Assembly: GCA_023374045.1 (NCBI GenBank)
Contig: CM041776.1
Location: 45,452,171 to 45,516,170, forward strand
Length of the DNA stretch: 64,000 nt
Origin: Limonium bicolor
Lineage: Eukaryota > Streptophyta > Magnoliopsida > Caryophyllales > Plumbaginaceae
Direction: 5' to 3'
Under the pieces are notes generated by a model, which saw nothing but the letters and a program-made list of their open reading frames with translations, had not been told where the DNA came from and did not search any database. Both the position numbers and the translations under genes were made by a program. Shown here piece by piece: positions 11,701-25,271 of the stretch. Numbering within the stretch: the first letter of the stretch is position 1; every line of letters begins with the position of its first letter.

Positions 11701-12169
11701 TTCCGTAGACACTTGTCTCGGGTGTTATTAATCCATTTCTTGCCTGTTGCACCGTAGGTGCGTTGCAAGCTGGTTATTCTCGACTGCTTGCATGTCGACC
11801 CAGGTTGCCGGAAATTCTATTCTCATACACAAGATCCTTCATTCATTGCTATGAAATGTGGTCAACATGTTCAAATGGAGACCGTCTCCGGGATTCCCAA
11901 TTTCGGGATCTACCGTGTGACAGGTTTCTCCCTACCCTAAAGGTATTTAATACAGCCAGATCGGGTATTCCCGAGTAAGAGTGGACTTCCATCTCTCTGG
12001 CGTTGTTTCCCCAAGTTATATACAGGGATTGTGGGGGTGGGATGGATATTATAGGTTTCCAGTATTCACTGGTAGTTCCTAACTAGCGTATTTCTCACGC
12101 TATCACTCAACCCTTAACCCAAGGTACTTAAATCCTAACTCGGTACTTCCTAAGCTCGGTAATTCAGTC

Positions 12170-12197
12170 ATCAGAGCGATACTTCGCTCTGATACCA
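12170..12197 (-). promoter_or_regulatory. tRNA-iMet PBS within an inverted repeat, unit 1
   Basis: The minus strand reads TGGTATCAGAGC (12197-12186), the standard initiator-tRNA complement, five bases inside the LTR. Its ATCAGAGCGA half pairs perfectly with TCGCTCTGAT across the loop AGTA. The PBS at this inner LTR edge shows that two internal copies share the LTR at 12203-16702. Confidence 0.88.
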
Positions 12198-14083
12198 CTT
12201 TTTGCAACACCCCATCCAACATTACAAACTTACAATAAACTGCAGCGAAATACAAACCTCTTCACAATACTTAACTCGTTGGTGTTACACGCCGTTAGCC
12301 ACCCACGTGGCTAACAAGGCTAATCCATATACATTGTACCGGTCTGATGGGCTACATTCCGAGCGACTATACATTGTTATTCCTTTACATTAACAACAAC
12401 AACAACAACATACACCTTATCAACTATACCGAGTATTTATAAACTGGTGCCGACAACAATTTCGGTCTTACTACACCTAAACGTATACATACACTTAAAA
12501 GTTTACCCATGTACAATGACTACCGTCCTACTCTCGAACGGCTTCCAGCACTTCGTACCTGAAATAGGAAAAGAAGAGAAAGGGGTGGCCCCAAGGGGCT
12601 CAGCACCTTTGCTGGTATGGAATCCCGCAGCCCACATGCTACCGGGCCACGCACAACTAATTGTCGTCTAGCATGCAGTTGATTATATTTAAATCATGCA
12701 TGTGACAATAAACACACAACACTTAACATTTCGCCTCAATGGGCTCAACAATCGGATAGTACATCCTACTTAACAAGTCACCCATGGTATTCATCATCCC
12801 TAGAGTGTTTCTCCTCCAACGGAGCTACTTCCTTAATAGACGACACATACCCTTAAATCGGGTTATCCTAAACGCCTCTTATCACAAACTGGGAATCATA
12901 TCCATGATCCACACACTCCACATTTACAAATATAACATACACTACATAACAACACTTAAAAACACTTTGCACGTTTCCACGTGCACACATAACACTGCAA
13001 TAGATATTGCATCACAACAAGATACATAACATAACGGGAATGGTCCTCTTAGGTACCGACCCAAACATCACTAATACACTGGTGAGCCTAGAGATTGTTG
13101 CAGTCTCATGATAAGCTCGTTACATAACTCGTTACCGTCTCGTTAAATGAACGGCTAATAACACAAGGTGTCTCGGATATAGTGATCCAAGCACACCGAA
13201 ACAAACATAACAATAGTATGCCCCTGTGGCCCGACGTGAGTCAGTAATAGCCTTGGTTAAGCTAAGGGAAGGTTGGGAACCAAATTGGAAAACAACCATA
13301 ACATACAGAGGAGATCGAACCTGCTATGACAACGACCCCATACTCACACGCGTGGCCGGAACAGACCGGACTCCTCACTCCCCCGTTAGCACTTGTTAGA
13401 AGTTCAACTTTGAACTTTATTAAACATTCACAAACATTGGGTTAAGTCTTATTAGACATACACAAGGGAAGAGAGAGTCATACATTCACATACAAACATC
13501 ACGCATAACATCACATATCCAACTCACGCATAGCCGTGGTTAGAACGTTCCTTAAGTCGGAAACGTTGTTACCGGATACCGTTCTCCTACGTTTACCTAA
13601 TAGTGGTTAACTAGCCCTTCAAGCGCATTCGAGGTTACCGGTATCGGCACGTAAACATACAATAACAATAACGACTGTAAACTCGTTTCATGATTTATCT
13701 CATAACGTGGCAAACATACAGAAAAACACATTGGCTACAAGCCGGTGTAATCCGGTAGGACACAGGTTGCAAGAAAACCATACCTGTCACCGGAGTCCAC
13801 TTTATCACGCCCACTTATGTTCCTCGAGCAATTCTCGAACAACTGTAACATCACATGTGTTTTTATTAACATGGGGTAATGTTTGTTTAAAGTCTAACGC
13901 TTATAACTTTTCCCCGTTAACTTGGTTAAATAACTTTACATTTTAACTGGTTTTACTTCACATTTTTACAACCTTTCACCCACTAATCACCATTAAACTC
14001 ACTATCATGTCCTTAACAACCATAATATCATTACCTACCAATCCCCATAATCACATAACATTTCATAACCTTAAACCATGTTT

Positions 14084-14350
14084 TGGTCTGACCGACCCAC
14101 CGTCCGACCACCTCTGGGTCGGTCCATTACAGAAACCCTTTACTTCCTTATAAAACATGCCGTCCGACCCACGTCCGACTCACTCGACTGGGTCGGGACC
14201 ATGTGCGAACATTTTCTTCCTTGAAACTTGATACCGACCCGAGCCCATGTCCGACCCACCCTTTTGGGTTGGACCATTACCGAAACACATTCCTCACATC
14301 TAACAGAGGCTCGACCGACCCAAACTGGGTCGGACCCCTGGGTCGCGCCT
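14084..14350. repeat. Hairpin minisatellite, middle LTR
   Basis: GTCCGACCC and GGGTCGG units alternate, separated by TCCATTACAGAAAC-like spacers (the complement of the spacer in the 6370 array). Several units have lost a base relative to the sister LTR at 23417. Confidence 0.83.
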
Positions 14351-15134
14351 TCTAAACTTACCCAAACTTTACCAATTCTTCACCAAACTTCTCCTAAGGC
14401 CTCTAATGTTCTAACACATTTGGCACTTCAAACACCACCCTTAGGATATTTTAAACACTCACAAAAACTATTTTTCCTAATTCCTTAAACCTTTACTTAT
14501 ATCTCCACAAAATTCCTAACACTTACAATGTTTTCTCCTTATGATTTCTAGGGGCATTTCACCTATAATGACCACTACACCTAGGTGTTCCTCTACACCT
14601 TAACATCATCTCTCAAACTTCTTCTTACTAACTAAATCTCCTTTTTACATCAACCTAAACATCACTGTTCCTCGAACACACCTTACCTAAACCTTAAACA
14701 ACTCCTCCAAGACTTTAATACATTCACAAACACACATTGAATTCCTAGAACTTCCAAGATAACACCTAAATCCTTGCATCACTCTAATCACCTTAAACAC
14801 ATGTTTTCTTCTCAAGTAAACATTTATTCACCTAAACACTTCCTAGTTCACCAAAACCACTTAAACACTTAGAACTTCTCACACATTTTTCCAAATTTGG
14901 CCATAGTTCCTGTATATACTCACATCCAAAACACTTAGTTTTTTACCTTTATTTCATTCAAACACCTAAAATCCACCAAACACATTTTTATACACAAGCT
15001 TCACACATAAGCACTACACACAATATAGTGCATAACTAAATTGCTTGGCACTTAGGCCCTTAAATAACAGGGCTCTTAGCCCTTAAATTGCATAACCTTA
15101 AACACTGAATTTCCCACATAAATAATGCTTTGAC

Positions 15135-15621
15135 CTGCAAATACATACACCAATACATATTCCTTTAATAAACTCCTTGAGAGCATTTACTAGCTCATTT
15201 GCCATTGGCTCCTTAGGTATTTTATAAGCAAATCAAGCTCATTTTCCTAAGGCATTTAAAACTACATTGAGATAGTTTGTTTACCTCCTTTTTCCTCACA
15301 ACTTCTTTCCTTGTTTCCTTGTAAAACCGGTGGGGTATTTGGTTTGTTGTCAACTTCTAAACATTATACAAACAACATAATGAGTATTCAAGCTTTATGC
15401 TTCTCCTCATTGTAACCCTAGTTACACATATTGTTTTAACACTTAAGGTAATTGTTTTACCTTGGAATTGGAAGAGAACTTGAATAGATCAAGAGAGGAC
15501 TCCTCCTAGCCCTTGGAAGATTCAAATGAAGCTAAAACAAGCAAGATAATACACCATGGTGAGGTGAATTTCGGACAACATGAAACATGGAGAAACATGG
15601 ATTTTCTTTGAGTTTCCTTAC
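15135..15621 (-). other. Intron-like segment, middle LTR
   Basis: The minus-strand donor CTTCTAG/GTAAGGAA at 15621 and acceptor TATTTGCAG ending at 15135 enclose 487 bases. A second donor-like CCAAGGTAAAAC lies near 15462. The TATA box is about 310 bases upstream at 15927-15934. The call is inferred from conservation across LTR copies. Confidence 0.38.
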
Positions 15622-15926
15622 CTAGAAGCAAAGGAGAGTAATAAGTGTAGAAATACAAGCTCAAGCTCCATCAATGGTGATTCTTCATGGCACCAAAATT
15701 GAGCTCTTGAAGATTTGAAAAGGTGGAAGTGTAGAGCTTGACCTAACTAAGACAAATATGGTCTTAGAATTTGATTTGGAGCATGGAGTTGGATTTGGCA
15801 AGGAAATGAAGATGGAGAAGAGAGGGCTGTTGCAAATCGTAAATGGAGGAAAGGAAGGTGAAGAACCGTGTGAAATGAAAGAAGAGAAGGAAATGAGAAG
15901 ATGAGTTTGCTTTTGGAGATATTTAT

Positions 15927-15934
15927 GTTATAAA
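15927..15934 (-). promoter_or_regulatory. LTR TATA box (minus strand)
   Basis: The minus strand reads TTTATAAC followed by ATAAATATCT, as at 4742. A CT-rich leader with long TTCTC/CTTC runs follows, as expected for an LTR transcription start. Confidence 0.5.
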
Positions 15935-16703
15935 GCAAATAGTACTTTACTTAAGTTTTCCTTTACTTATTTGATTCTTTACAACTTGGTGACTCACTAC
16001 TACAAAAACCGGCCACCATTATGCCTAGGAGGGTATATAGTCTTTGTTGACCAATTTAATTACTTATAACATTATATGTTAAAACTAGCTTATAAAAGTT
16101 ACTATTCACAAACTAAGGCACATAGAAGTGAAATTTTGATTTCCCACTAATATGGCCACCCAAATGTGATACTATATAGTACACATGTTAATTAAAGAGT
16201 AATGATGGCATTTAGCCATTCAAAACTCATTTACAAGACAATTTTTCAAAAACGTGCTTTAAGACTCCTTAAAGCACATTTTGGTTTTAACTGTTTTCAA
16301 GCTTGGTTTTCTTTAGTAATTGATTTAATATGTTCATTAACATATAAATAAGGCATAGGTATGACCATTAGGCCTTATACACATTTATCCCAGCTTAGAG
16401 CACATTTTGCTCATATTGACTTTAAGGTATTACCTTGTGTTTGTTTGGTTTCATTGTCTACCAAAGTTCCTAAGGACTTAATTAGCCTATAAAATCATAA
16501 TTAAATGTTATAAGTCTTGGTAGGCTCTTTGGGTCCTAACCAAGTTCACTCATGGCTTAGAGCATGTTTTTGCTCAACTGTGTCTTAATGCTTTATTGCA
16601 TTTATTATGGTTTAAATTGTTCACTGATGTTACTAAGGCACTTTTTAGCTTTACATACCATAATTTGATATTTAACCACATATCAAGGTTTGGGGTATTT
16701 CCA

Positions 16704-16739
16704 TCTACCCCCCTTAAAAGAACTTCGTCCTCGAAGTTC
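16704..16739 (-). promoter_or_regulatory. 3' PPT with perfect stem-loop
   Basis: The minus-strand arms GAACTTCG and CGAAGTTC (16720-16739) form a perfect 8-bp stem with loop AGGA. TTTTAAGGGGGGTAGA follows immediately and then the LTR. Confidence 0.85.
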
Positions 16740-16820
16740 ACACTTTTCACATATCATTAGATTAGAACACAGTAATCACTTGGAAATAAACTTCCTTAAC
16801 CAAACACACTTACATCACAA

Positions 16821-17058
16821 CCTCGGACTTGATGGTCGGGCAACACATTCACATCCACACATAACATAACATATCCAAATGATAACCTCGGACTCTATGG
16901 TCCGGGTATCTTAACAACACTTACACTACATAACAACCCCTTTGACTCACTGGTCTTGGGAAACATAAAACATTTGGACACATAGGTCCTGGTAACATAA
17001 CAGCTTTAGACACATAGGTCTATGTAACACCACACATTAGACTCATAGGCCTTGATAG
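16821..17058. repeat. Six-unit array of 6-base-loop mini-hairpins
   Basis: Units near 16824, 16889, 16943, 16977, 17008 and 17040 have a GAC...GTC core around a 6-base loop. Flanking stem bases change together: CGGAC/GTCCG, GGAC/GTCC and TAGAC/GTCTA are each fully paired. The spacer is mostly AACATAACA-like. It lies just inside the 3' PPT. I see no coding or tRNA-like feature here. Confidence 0.7.
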
Positions 17059-18016
17059 TATACACTTTAGGAAATCCAAGTCAAAACAACATCCATTACA
17101 CATACCACACAACATGTCAGAGCATGTATAGCAATCAAAATATCCTTGATATACACTGTGATCCCGCAGAACCCGGTCGCGATGGACACCTTCCGTCCCG
17201 TGCCTTTGGGAGTTTAAAAATCACTTAAATTTAAAATTTCTTTGTGAGGTTAAGTAAGAGAACTTTAATTACGTAAAGTATCCATCAACGTTTTATAAAT
17301 ACCAATTTAAAATCCTTTTGAAAACACCACAACTCCAGTTCAACTTAAGCTCTTGCTCTTTTATTAGCGTGGTTATTCGTGACCCCTTATAGGGAGTTTC
17401 AAGAGTCATCCAACCCTGATGTGATCAGCATCAGTGTTGAACTATCCTTCCACCCCAATTTGTGTTCGGCTTCCCTTGATCACATGCAAATCAAGTTCCA
17501 CCTCCCACTTCATTTTCAAGCATCAAGTAAGTCACTCATTTCCAATTTTCTATCTTTCGAATGATTCTAGTCATGATCACAACATCTCCAAAGGATAGAC
17601 TCCGTCTATCAGTTACCCCATTCACTTTTAATCCTGTTGCCTAGGGAATCTTATTCTCACTAGGTTCTATGTCGGTATCATGCCCTTTCTTGAATCACTA
17701 TATAGTATATATATACATATATATCTTATCAAAATACAACACACCATTTCACCTTTATACACTGTCGGGGCTTTTGTTCCCCGGGAGTTTCTCTACTCCC
17801 CACACTTGTACTATCACCAACTGTTAACAAATACACACTTATCACAATGGTATTCGCATCTTCTGTGCGCAATTACCACAATTAAACCATGACTGAATGT
17901 GTATGTTTACGTAACACACACCAATCATCAAAACAATAATATAATTTGTGCTATGCACAATATAAGTCACATACACTACGTACACTTGTACGATAATATA
18001 CACTAAGTGGTTTTGC

Positions 18017-18054
18017 GCTCTACCCCCCTTAAAAGGGATTACGCCCACGTAATC
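18017..18054 (-). promoter_or_regulatory. Internal PPT-like tract with stem-loop, unit 2
   Basis: The minus-strand stem GATTACG/CGTAATC with loop TGGG (18037-18054) is followed by TTTTAAGGGGGGTAGAGC (18017-18034). It lies about 1.3 kb upstream of the 3' PPT and shares its purine tract. Confidence 0.78.
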
Positions 18055-21000
18055 AATCACTAAACATTGGCTTAAATGTTCTGCCGTCGTGAAGTGTTTT
18101 AACTTCCACGCGGTCTATTACACAATGGATTCTGATTAGAGGATCTTAACCATATTGGCGGTTTAGTTCCTAAACCAAGAATTCCCATTGGAGTTGTTTA
18201 ACTTTAGTTTCGATTCTGGCCTGTTAGGCTTTTAGGCGTTAATAATTAGCCATTCACTCATGTTCACCATGTACGCTCAAAACTTGAATCACTGGTTCAC
18301 TAGTTTCTGCTGCGAAACTCTAGTGACTGTAGAGCTTAATTGCCCCTTTTGTTATTCTTACTGTATTGTACATCCCCAATTGTCACCTTCATCATGGTAA
18401 CAATGGTTTCTCAACCGACGCGTGGTATCTCTTACCGTTAGCGAATTCGGTGAGTTATACACTTTCTATCCACTTCCATGACAATTTACTGTGTATACCA
18501 CTATGTATTTCACATGATTGACTTGCTTCTTCCGACTTACTGTCGGTTGAGATTGAGCTACTACCTAGTGTGTAGTGCTCTCTCAGCTATTTCCAATATT
18601 TGGGGTATATTCCATACCGATATTTGGTAGTTAGTGCTACTGTAGTCACTTACTGTTAATCATGTCTTCACATTCGGTTTTGTACAAGTACTCTTTATTG
18701 GTGCGGCCTTGCATTTCCTATGCATCGGCCTTATAACATTATTCCTGTATAATTAAACATGTCTCCAATTCCTAGCTATCCCACTCGATCATTACTGCGC
18801 AAGTGCAATACCAAAACACTCAGTCATACAGAGTGCAGAGGCGTAAACTTTGACAGTAAATCCCTTATGCGATTCGCCATGGAATTCACACTGAGTCCTC
18901 ATCACACAGTACCTACCACTGGCTATTGCTCAGTTTGTTTAACATCACTTATCTTGCATCTCCACTGAGTTTAGCTCTTAACTGGTTTTATCTGTTACAT
19001 TATCGTTTGACAACATTTATACAACGGTCGCTTTTGCGCACCGTACCCTTACTCCTTGTATAATATCAGTTACATAATATTATTGTCACATTAACTTCCA
19101 CACATATACTTGTATTATTCACATTACGGTTCATCCCTCCTTTGGATGACTACTAAATGCTCCTTGAGCATCGATCATTCGAGTCACAAGCCGGCGGTAT
19201 TCAGCCAGGTGCTTCACTTTATACACATACTACTAAGCTAATTTCTCTTTCAATAACAACATGGTCAATCCTTAACATATTTCTTGAACTTGATTCACAT
19301 AACTACCGCTCCTGCGGGGTGTCGCAATATCGAGAGGTATCCCCACTCTTAAGCAGTGGTTCGTTCTCACTCTATTCACTTATACCATCAATCGAATTTA
19401 TATAACATATCTTGCTTATGGCTTATAAGCCTTATTTGTCTGGAGCTGGGCTCATTGTAGGCTGTCCACACACATGTACTTCTCTGTACAATATTACATG
19501 GTTTGGATATTATATTGGGCTCCATGACAAGTCGTTGCATCACGTTTCCTTTCATGGATGCCCCTTTGGTTTGTCAGTCCGTCTCCTGACAACTTATGTC
19601 TAAAACTGGGTGTTAGTTTCAACCCTTGTGCTTCTGTCATGCATTTCATTCAACATTGTTGATGTGAACACCCTTCAAGGATTGGCTCCTGGGTGTTGTT
19701 AAGTTATGCCTTTACATTGGCTCACACTTATTGGTACATTCCGTTAGCTACGCCTTTCGCGTTCTTACTGGTTATATCTTCTTCTGTGAAGATTAACATT
19801 TCCTGGTAGTGTAGGTACTATTTGGGAATTTCATCCCGTTCATTGCACATTAATGTGTCCACATTAGGCATTGCTTGCATGTACAAGCTGGGTCACCGTT
19901 CCAGCTAACATGTTTTATCCCTAAGGATCCTTAAGACATATGTGATGTCTTTACATAACAGTTTGTGCCCTTCGCACTTGCCAACTCTTGAACATTTCCT
20001 TGAGAGGAATTCACTAATCCTTTTAGTCTTGCTAACTTAACTGAATTCCTTAACTTCAACTATTCCTTGTAATCCTTAGCTCTTGCTTGATTATACTGCT
20101 GACCGTAGACGGAGTCGACTACTTCCCGTGTTTCGGACTCTTCTCGTATCATATATGGGGTCATACTGATACATGCTACTACCAAACTAACCCATAAGTA
20201 GGTCTGTCAGGCCCACATGCTCCTATCGGAGTGCGGTCGTCCCACAACACAGTTGGTACACTTGTAGTGTCCGTCACACGCCTAGGTGAAGTATTCTGTT
20301 GTCAACTCCCTTATATTGTCTCGTGACAATATTCATTCCCTGCTTCCCGAAACTTAATCGAGGGAAAGTTTATCCATTGTTGTATCCTTGTCAAACTGTC
20401 CTTGGTTTTACTGGTTTGGTTTAAAGAAGATTGGAAAGAAGTGTTGGTTTTGAAAGAAAATCTGGTTTTGAAAAGAAAAGGGTTTGAATAAATCTGGGTT
20501 TGAAAGAAAATTTTCATGGTTTCACAACATCTTCTTACCTTAGTCAAGTCTAGCTTCTTGCTGACTGGTGTACTTCCATTACAAAAGGTCAGGCTGTTAA
20601 GCCCTTCCATGGTTATAATGTTCACACTTAACTTCGTGGTACTTTACTAAGTACTCGTAGTGGTTATAAATTTCCCGAACAGCCGGTTATAGCGCACTTG
20701 CTTATGGCAAGTGCGCCATGCTAACTGGTTATCGGTTTAACACATACTGGTTATGGTATTATTCTTACCATACTGTCAACAGTGGCCTTGTGGGCCCTCA
20801 CTGATCTTACTGCCTTGATAATAACTCTTCTAGATGACTTCTCACGTCCTCATATGATAATCATTAACTAGGGTGTTTCCCATTCTGGGAGACCCTTTGT
20901 CTAGTATTGTATCCTCCTTATAGCCCGTTCCACGCATTGTGTGGTTACTGGGACTTGTCTTGTTTGGGCACTACGTTGTAGTTCCTTTGTCGGTTTGGTA

Positions 21001-21502
21001 TACCGTTGGTGTATTATTTATCACTGTGGTTCCGTAGGACACTTGTCGCGGGTGTTATTAATCCATTTCTTGCCTGTTGCACCGTAGGTGCGTTGCAAGC
21101 TGGTTATTCTCGACTGCTCTGCATGTCGACCCAGGTTGCCGGAAATTCTATTCTCCAATACACAAGATCCTTCATTCATTGCTATGAAATGTGGTCAACA
21201 TTGTTCAAATGGAGACCGTCTCCGGGATTCCCAATTTTCGGGATCTACCGTGGACAGGTTCTCCCTACCCTAAAGGTATTTAATAACAGCCAGATCGGGT
21301 ATTCCCGAGTAAGAGTGGACTTCCATCTCTCTGGCGTTGTTTCCCCAAGTTATATACAGGGATTGTGGAGGGTGGGATGGATATATAGGTTTCCAGTATT
21401 CATGGTAGTTCCTAACTAGCGTATTTCTCACGCTATCACTCAACCCTTAACCCAAGGTACTTAAATCCTAACTCGGTACTTCCTAAGCTCGGTAATTCAG
21501 TC

Positions 21503-21530
21503 ATCAGAGCGATACTTCGCTCTGATACCA
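21503..21530 (-). promoter_or_regulatory. tRNA-iMet PBS within an inverted repeat, unit 2
   Basis: The minus strand reads TGGTATCAGAGC at 21530-21519, five bases from the LTR. ATCAGAGCGA pairs with TCGCTCTGAT, a 10-bp stem with a 4-base loop that overlaps most of the primer site. Confidence 0.9.
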
Positions 21531-23416
21531 CTTTTTGCAACACCCCATCCAACATTTACAAACTTACAATAAACTGAGCGGAAATACAAACCTCTTCACA
21601 ATACTTAACTCGTTGGTGTTACACGCGTTAGCCACCCACGTGGCTAACAAGGCTTAATCCATAACATTGTACCGGTCTGATGGGCTACATTCCCGAGCGA
21701 CTATACATTGTTATTCCTTTACATTAACAACACACAACAACATACACCTTATCAACTATACCGAGTATTATAAACTGGTGCCGACAACAATTCGGTCTTA
21801 CTACACTAACGTATACATAACTTAAAAGTTTACCCATGTACAATGACTACCCGTCTACTCTCGAACGGCTTCCAGCACTTCGTACTGAAATAGGAAAAGA
21901 AGAGAAAGGGGTGGCCCCAAGGGGCTCAGCACCTTGTGGTATGGTAATCCCGCAGCCACATGCTACCGGGCCACGCACAACTAATTGTCGTCTTAGCATG
22001 CAGTTGATTATATTTAAATCATGCATGTGACAATAACACACAACACTAACATTTCGCCTCAATGGGCTCACAATCGGATAGTAATCCTACTTAACAAGTC
22101 ACCCTGGTATTCATCATCCCTAGAGTGTTTCTCCTCCAACGGAGCTACTTCCTTAATAGACGACACACATACCCTTAATCGGGTTATCCTTAAAAGCCTC
22201 TTATCACAAACTGGGAATCATATCCATGATCCACACACCCCATTTTACAAACATATAACATACACTACATAACAACACTTAACAACACTTTGCACGTTTC
22301 CACGTGCACACATAACACTGCAATATAGATTGCATCACAACAAAGATACATAACATAACGGGAATGGTCCTCTTAGGTACCGACCCAAACATCACTAATA
22401 CACTGGTGAGCCTAGAGATTGTTGCCAGTCTCATGATAAGCTCGTTACATAACTCGTTACCGTCTCGTTAAATGAACGGCTAACTTAACACAAGGTGTCT
22501 CGGATATAGTGATCCAAGCACACCGAAACAAACATAACAATAGTATGCCCCTGTGGCCCGACGTGAGTCAGTAATAGCCTTGGTTAAGCTAAAGGGAAGG
22601 TTGGGAACCAAATTGGAAAACAACCATAACATACAGAGAGGATCGAACCTGCTATGACAACGACCCCATACTCACCACGCGTGGCGGAACAGACCGGACT
22701 CCTCACTCCCCCGTTAGCACTTGTTAGAAGTTCAACTTTGAATTTATTAAACATTCACAAACATGGGTTAAGTCTTATTAGACATACACAAGGGAAGAGA
22801 GAGTCATACATTCACATACAAACATCACGCATAACATCACATATCCAACTCACGCATAGCCGTGGTTAGAACGTTCCTTAAGTCGGAAACGTTGTTACCG
22901 GATACGTTCTCCTACGTACCTATAGTGGTTTAACTAGCCCTTCAAGCGCATTCGAGGTTACGGTACGGCACGTAAACATACAATAACAATAACGACTGTA
23001 AACTCGTTTCATGATTTATCTCATAACGTGGCAAACATACAGAAAAACACATTGGAATACAAGCCGGTGTAATCCGGTAGGACACAGGTTGCCAAGAAAA
23101 CCATACCTGTCACCGGAGTCCACTTTATCACGCCCACTTATGTTCCAGAGCAATTCTCGAACAACTGTTAACATCACATGTGTTTTATTAACTTGGGGTA
23201 ATATGTTTGTTTAAAGTCTAACGCTTATAACTTTTCCCCGTTAACTTGGTTAAATAACTTTACATTTTAACTTGTTTTACTTTCACATTTTATTACAACC
23301 TTTCACCCACTTAATCACCATTAAAACTCACTATCATGTCCTTAACAACCTTATAATATCATTACCTACCAATCCCCATCATCACATAACATTTCATAAC
23401 CTTAAACCATGTTTTT

Positions 23417-23677
23417 GGTCTGACCGACCCACGTCCGACCCACCTTCTGGTCGGCCATTACAGAACCCTTTTACTTCCTTATAAACATGCCCGTCCGACC
23501 ACGTCCGACTCACTCGACTGGGTCGGACCATGTGCGAACATTTTCTTCCTTTGAAACTTGACCGAGCCGACCCATGTCCGACCCACCCTTTTGGGTCGGA
23601 CCATTACCGAACACATTCCTAAATCTAACAGAGGCTCGACCGACCCAAAATGGGGCGGACCCCTGGGTCGGTCGCCT
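23417..23677. repeat. Hairpin minisatellite, 5' LTR of tandem element
   Basis: This has the same arms and spacers as 14084-14350. Indels between the two arrays shift several arms by one base. Confidence 0.83.
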
Positions 23678-24472
23678 TCTAAACTTACCCAAACTTTACC
23701 AATTCTTCACCAAACTTCTCCTAAGGCCTCTTAATGTGTTCTAACATCATTTGGCACTTCAAACACACCCTTAGGATATTCTTAAACACTCACAAAAACT
23801 ATTTTTTCCTAATTCCTTAAACCTTTACTTATATTCCACAAATTCCTAACACTACAATGTTTTCTCCTTATGATTTCTAGGTGGCATTTCACTATAATGA
23901 CCACTCACCTAGGTGTTTCTACACCTTAAACATCATCTCTCAAACTTCTTTTCTTACTAACTAAATCTCCTTTTTACATCATACCTAAACATCACTTGTT
24001 CCTCGAACACCAACCTTACTAAACCTTAAACAACTCCTCCAAGACTTTAAATACATTCACAAAACACATTGAATTCCTAGAACTTCCAGATAACACCTAA
24101 TCCTTGCATCACTCTAAATCACCTCAACACATGTTTTCTTCTCAAGTAAACATTATTCACCTATAACACTTCCTAGTTCACCAAAACCACTTAAAACACT
24201 TAGAACTTCTCACACATTTTTCCAAATTTGGCCATAGCTTCTCCTGTATATACTCACATCCAAACACTTAGTTTTTTACCTTATTTCATTCAAAAACACC
24301 TAAAATCCACCAAACACATTTTTATACACAAGCTTCACACATTAAGCACTACATCACAATATAGTGCATAACTTAAATTGCTTGGCACTTAGGCCCTTAA
24401 ATAACATGGCTCTTAGGCCCTTAAATTGCATACCTTAAACACTGAATTTCCCACATAAATAATGCCTTTGAC

Positions 24473-24958
24473 CTGCAAATACATACACCAATACATATTC
24501 CTTTAATAAACTCCTTGAGAGCATTTTACTAGCTCATTTGCCATTGGCTCCTTAGGTATTTTATTAAGCAAATCAAGCTCATTTTCCTAAGGCATTTAAA
24601 CTACATTGAGATAGTTTGTTTACCTCCTTTTTCCTCACAAACTTCTTTCTTGTTTTCCTTGTAAAACCGGTGGGGTATTTGGTTGTTTGTCAACTTCTAA
24701 AACATTATACAAACAACATAATGAGTTCACGCTTTATGTTTTCTTCTCCTCATTGTAAACCCTAGTTACACATATTGTTTTAACACATTAAGGTAATTGT
24801 TTTACCTTGGAATTGGAAGAAACTTGAATAAGTATCAAGAGAGGACTCTCCTAGCCCTTGGAAGATTCAAATGAAGCTAAAACAAGCAAGATAAATACAC
24901 CATGGTGAGGTGAATTTCGGACAACATGAAAACATGGATTTTCTTTGAGTTTCCTTAC
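24473..24958 (-). other. Intron-like segment, 5' LTR of tandem element
   Basis: The minus-strand donor CTAG/GTAAGG at 24958 and acceptor TTTGCAG at 24473 enclose 486 bases, matching the block in the sister LTR. It lies about 310 bases downstream of the TATA box at 25264. Confidence 0.38.
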
Positions 24959-25263
24959 CTAGAAGCAAAGAGAGTAATAATGTGAGAAATACAAGATTCA
25001 AGCTCCATCAATGGTGATTCTTCATGGCACCAAAATTGAGCTCTTGAAGATTTGAAAAGGTGGAAGTGTAGAGCTGACCTAACTAGACAAATATGGTCTT
25101 AGAATTTGATTTGGAGCATGGAGTTGGATTTGGCAAGGAAATGAAGATGGAGAAGAGAGGGCTGTTGCAAATCGTAAATGGAGGAAAGGAGAAGGTGAAG
25201 ACCGTGTGAAATGAAAGAAGAGAAGGAAATGAGAAGATGAGTTTGCTTTTTGGAGATATTTAT

Positions 25264-25271
25264 GTTATAAA
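25264..25271 (-). promoter_or_regulatory. LTR TATA box (minus strand)
   Basis: TTTATAAC on the minus strand, in the same context as 15927-15934. Confidence 0.5.

Larger units (their letters stand above)
7948..12202 (-). mobile_element. LARD-like gypsy internal region, unit 1 (truncated)
   Basis: This matches 17264-21535 along its whole length, in the same orientation, with mostly single-base indels between them. Read on the minus strand it starts with a PBS at 12186-12197 and runs past the internal PPT (8702-8738), but it lacks the final 560 bases and the 3' PPT seen in unit 2. No gag, protease, RT or integrase motif was recognised in any frame and all open frames are short. It is a non-autonomous or wholly decayed gypsy internal domain. 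Confidence 0.8.
12203..16702 (-). mobile_element. Shared middle LTR of tandem LARD-like element
   Basis: About 4.50 kb. The plus-strand left end is TGCAACACCCC (normally TGTAACACCCC) and the right end is GGGGTATTTCC (normally GGGGTATTTCA). A PBS lies to its left and a PPT to its right, so it is the 5' LTR of unit 1 and the 3' LTR of unit 2. It contains, on the minus strand, a TATA box (15927-15934), an intron-like block (15135-15621) and a hairpin array (14084-14350). It pairs with 21536-26038 almost entirely through small indels. Confidence 0.87.
16703..21535 (-). mobile_element. LARD-like gypsy internal region, unit 2 (complete)
   Basis: 4.83 kb bounded by a 3' PPT at 16704-16739 and a PBS at 21519-21530, so the internal domain is complete. 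No retroviral protein motif was recognised in any frame and no long open frame exists. Parts resemble the plus-strand internal region at 47411-52912; for example 17371-17560 matches the complement of about 52130-52300. The size, long LTRs and lack of coding sequence fit a large retrotransposon derivative. A fully decayed pol cannot be excluded without a translated search. Confidence 0.8.
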
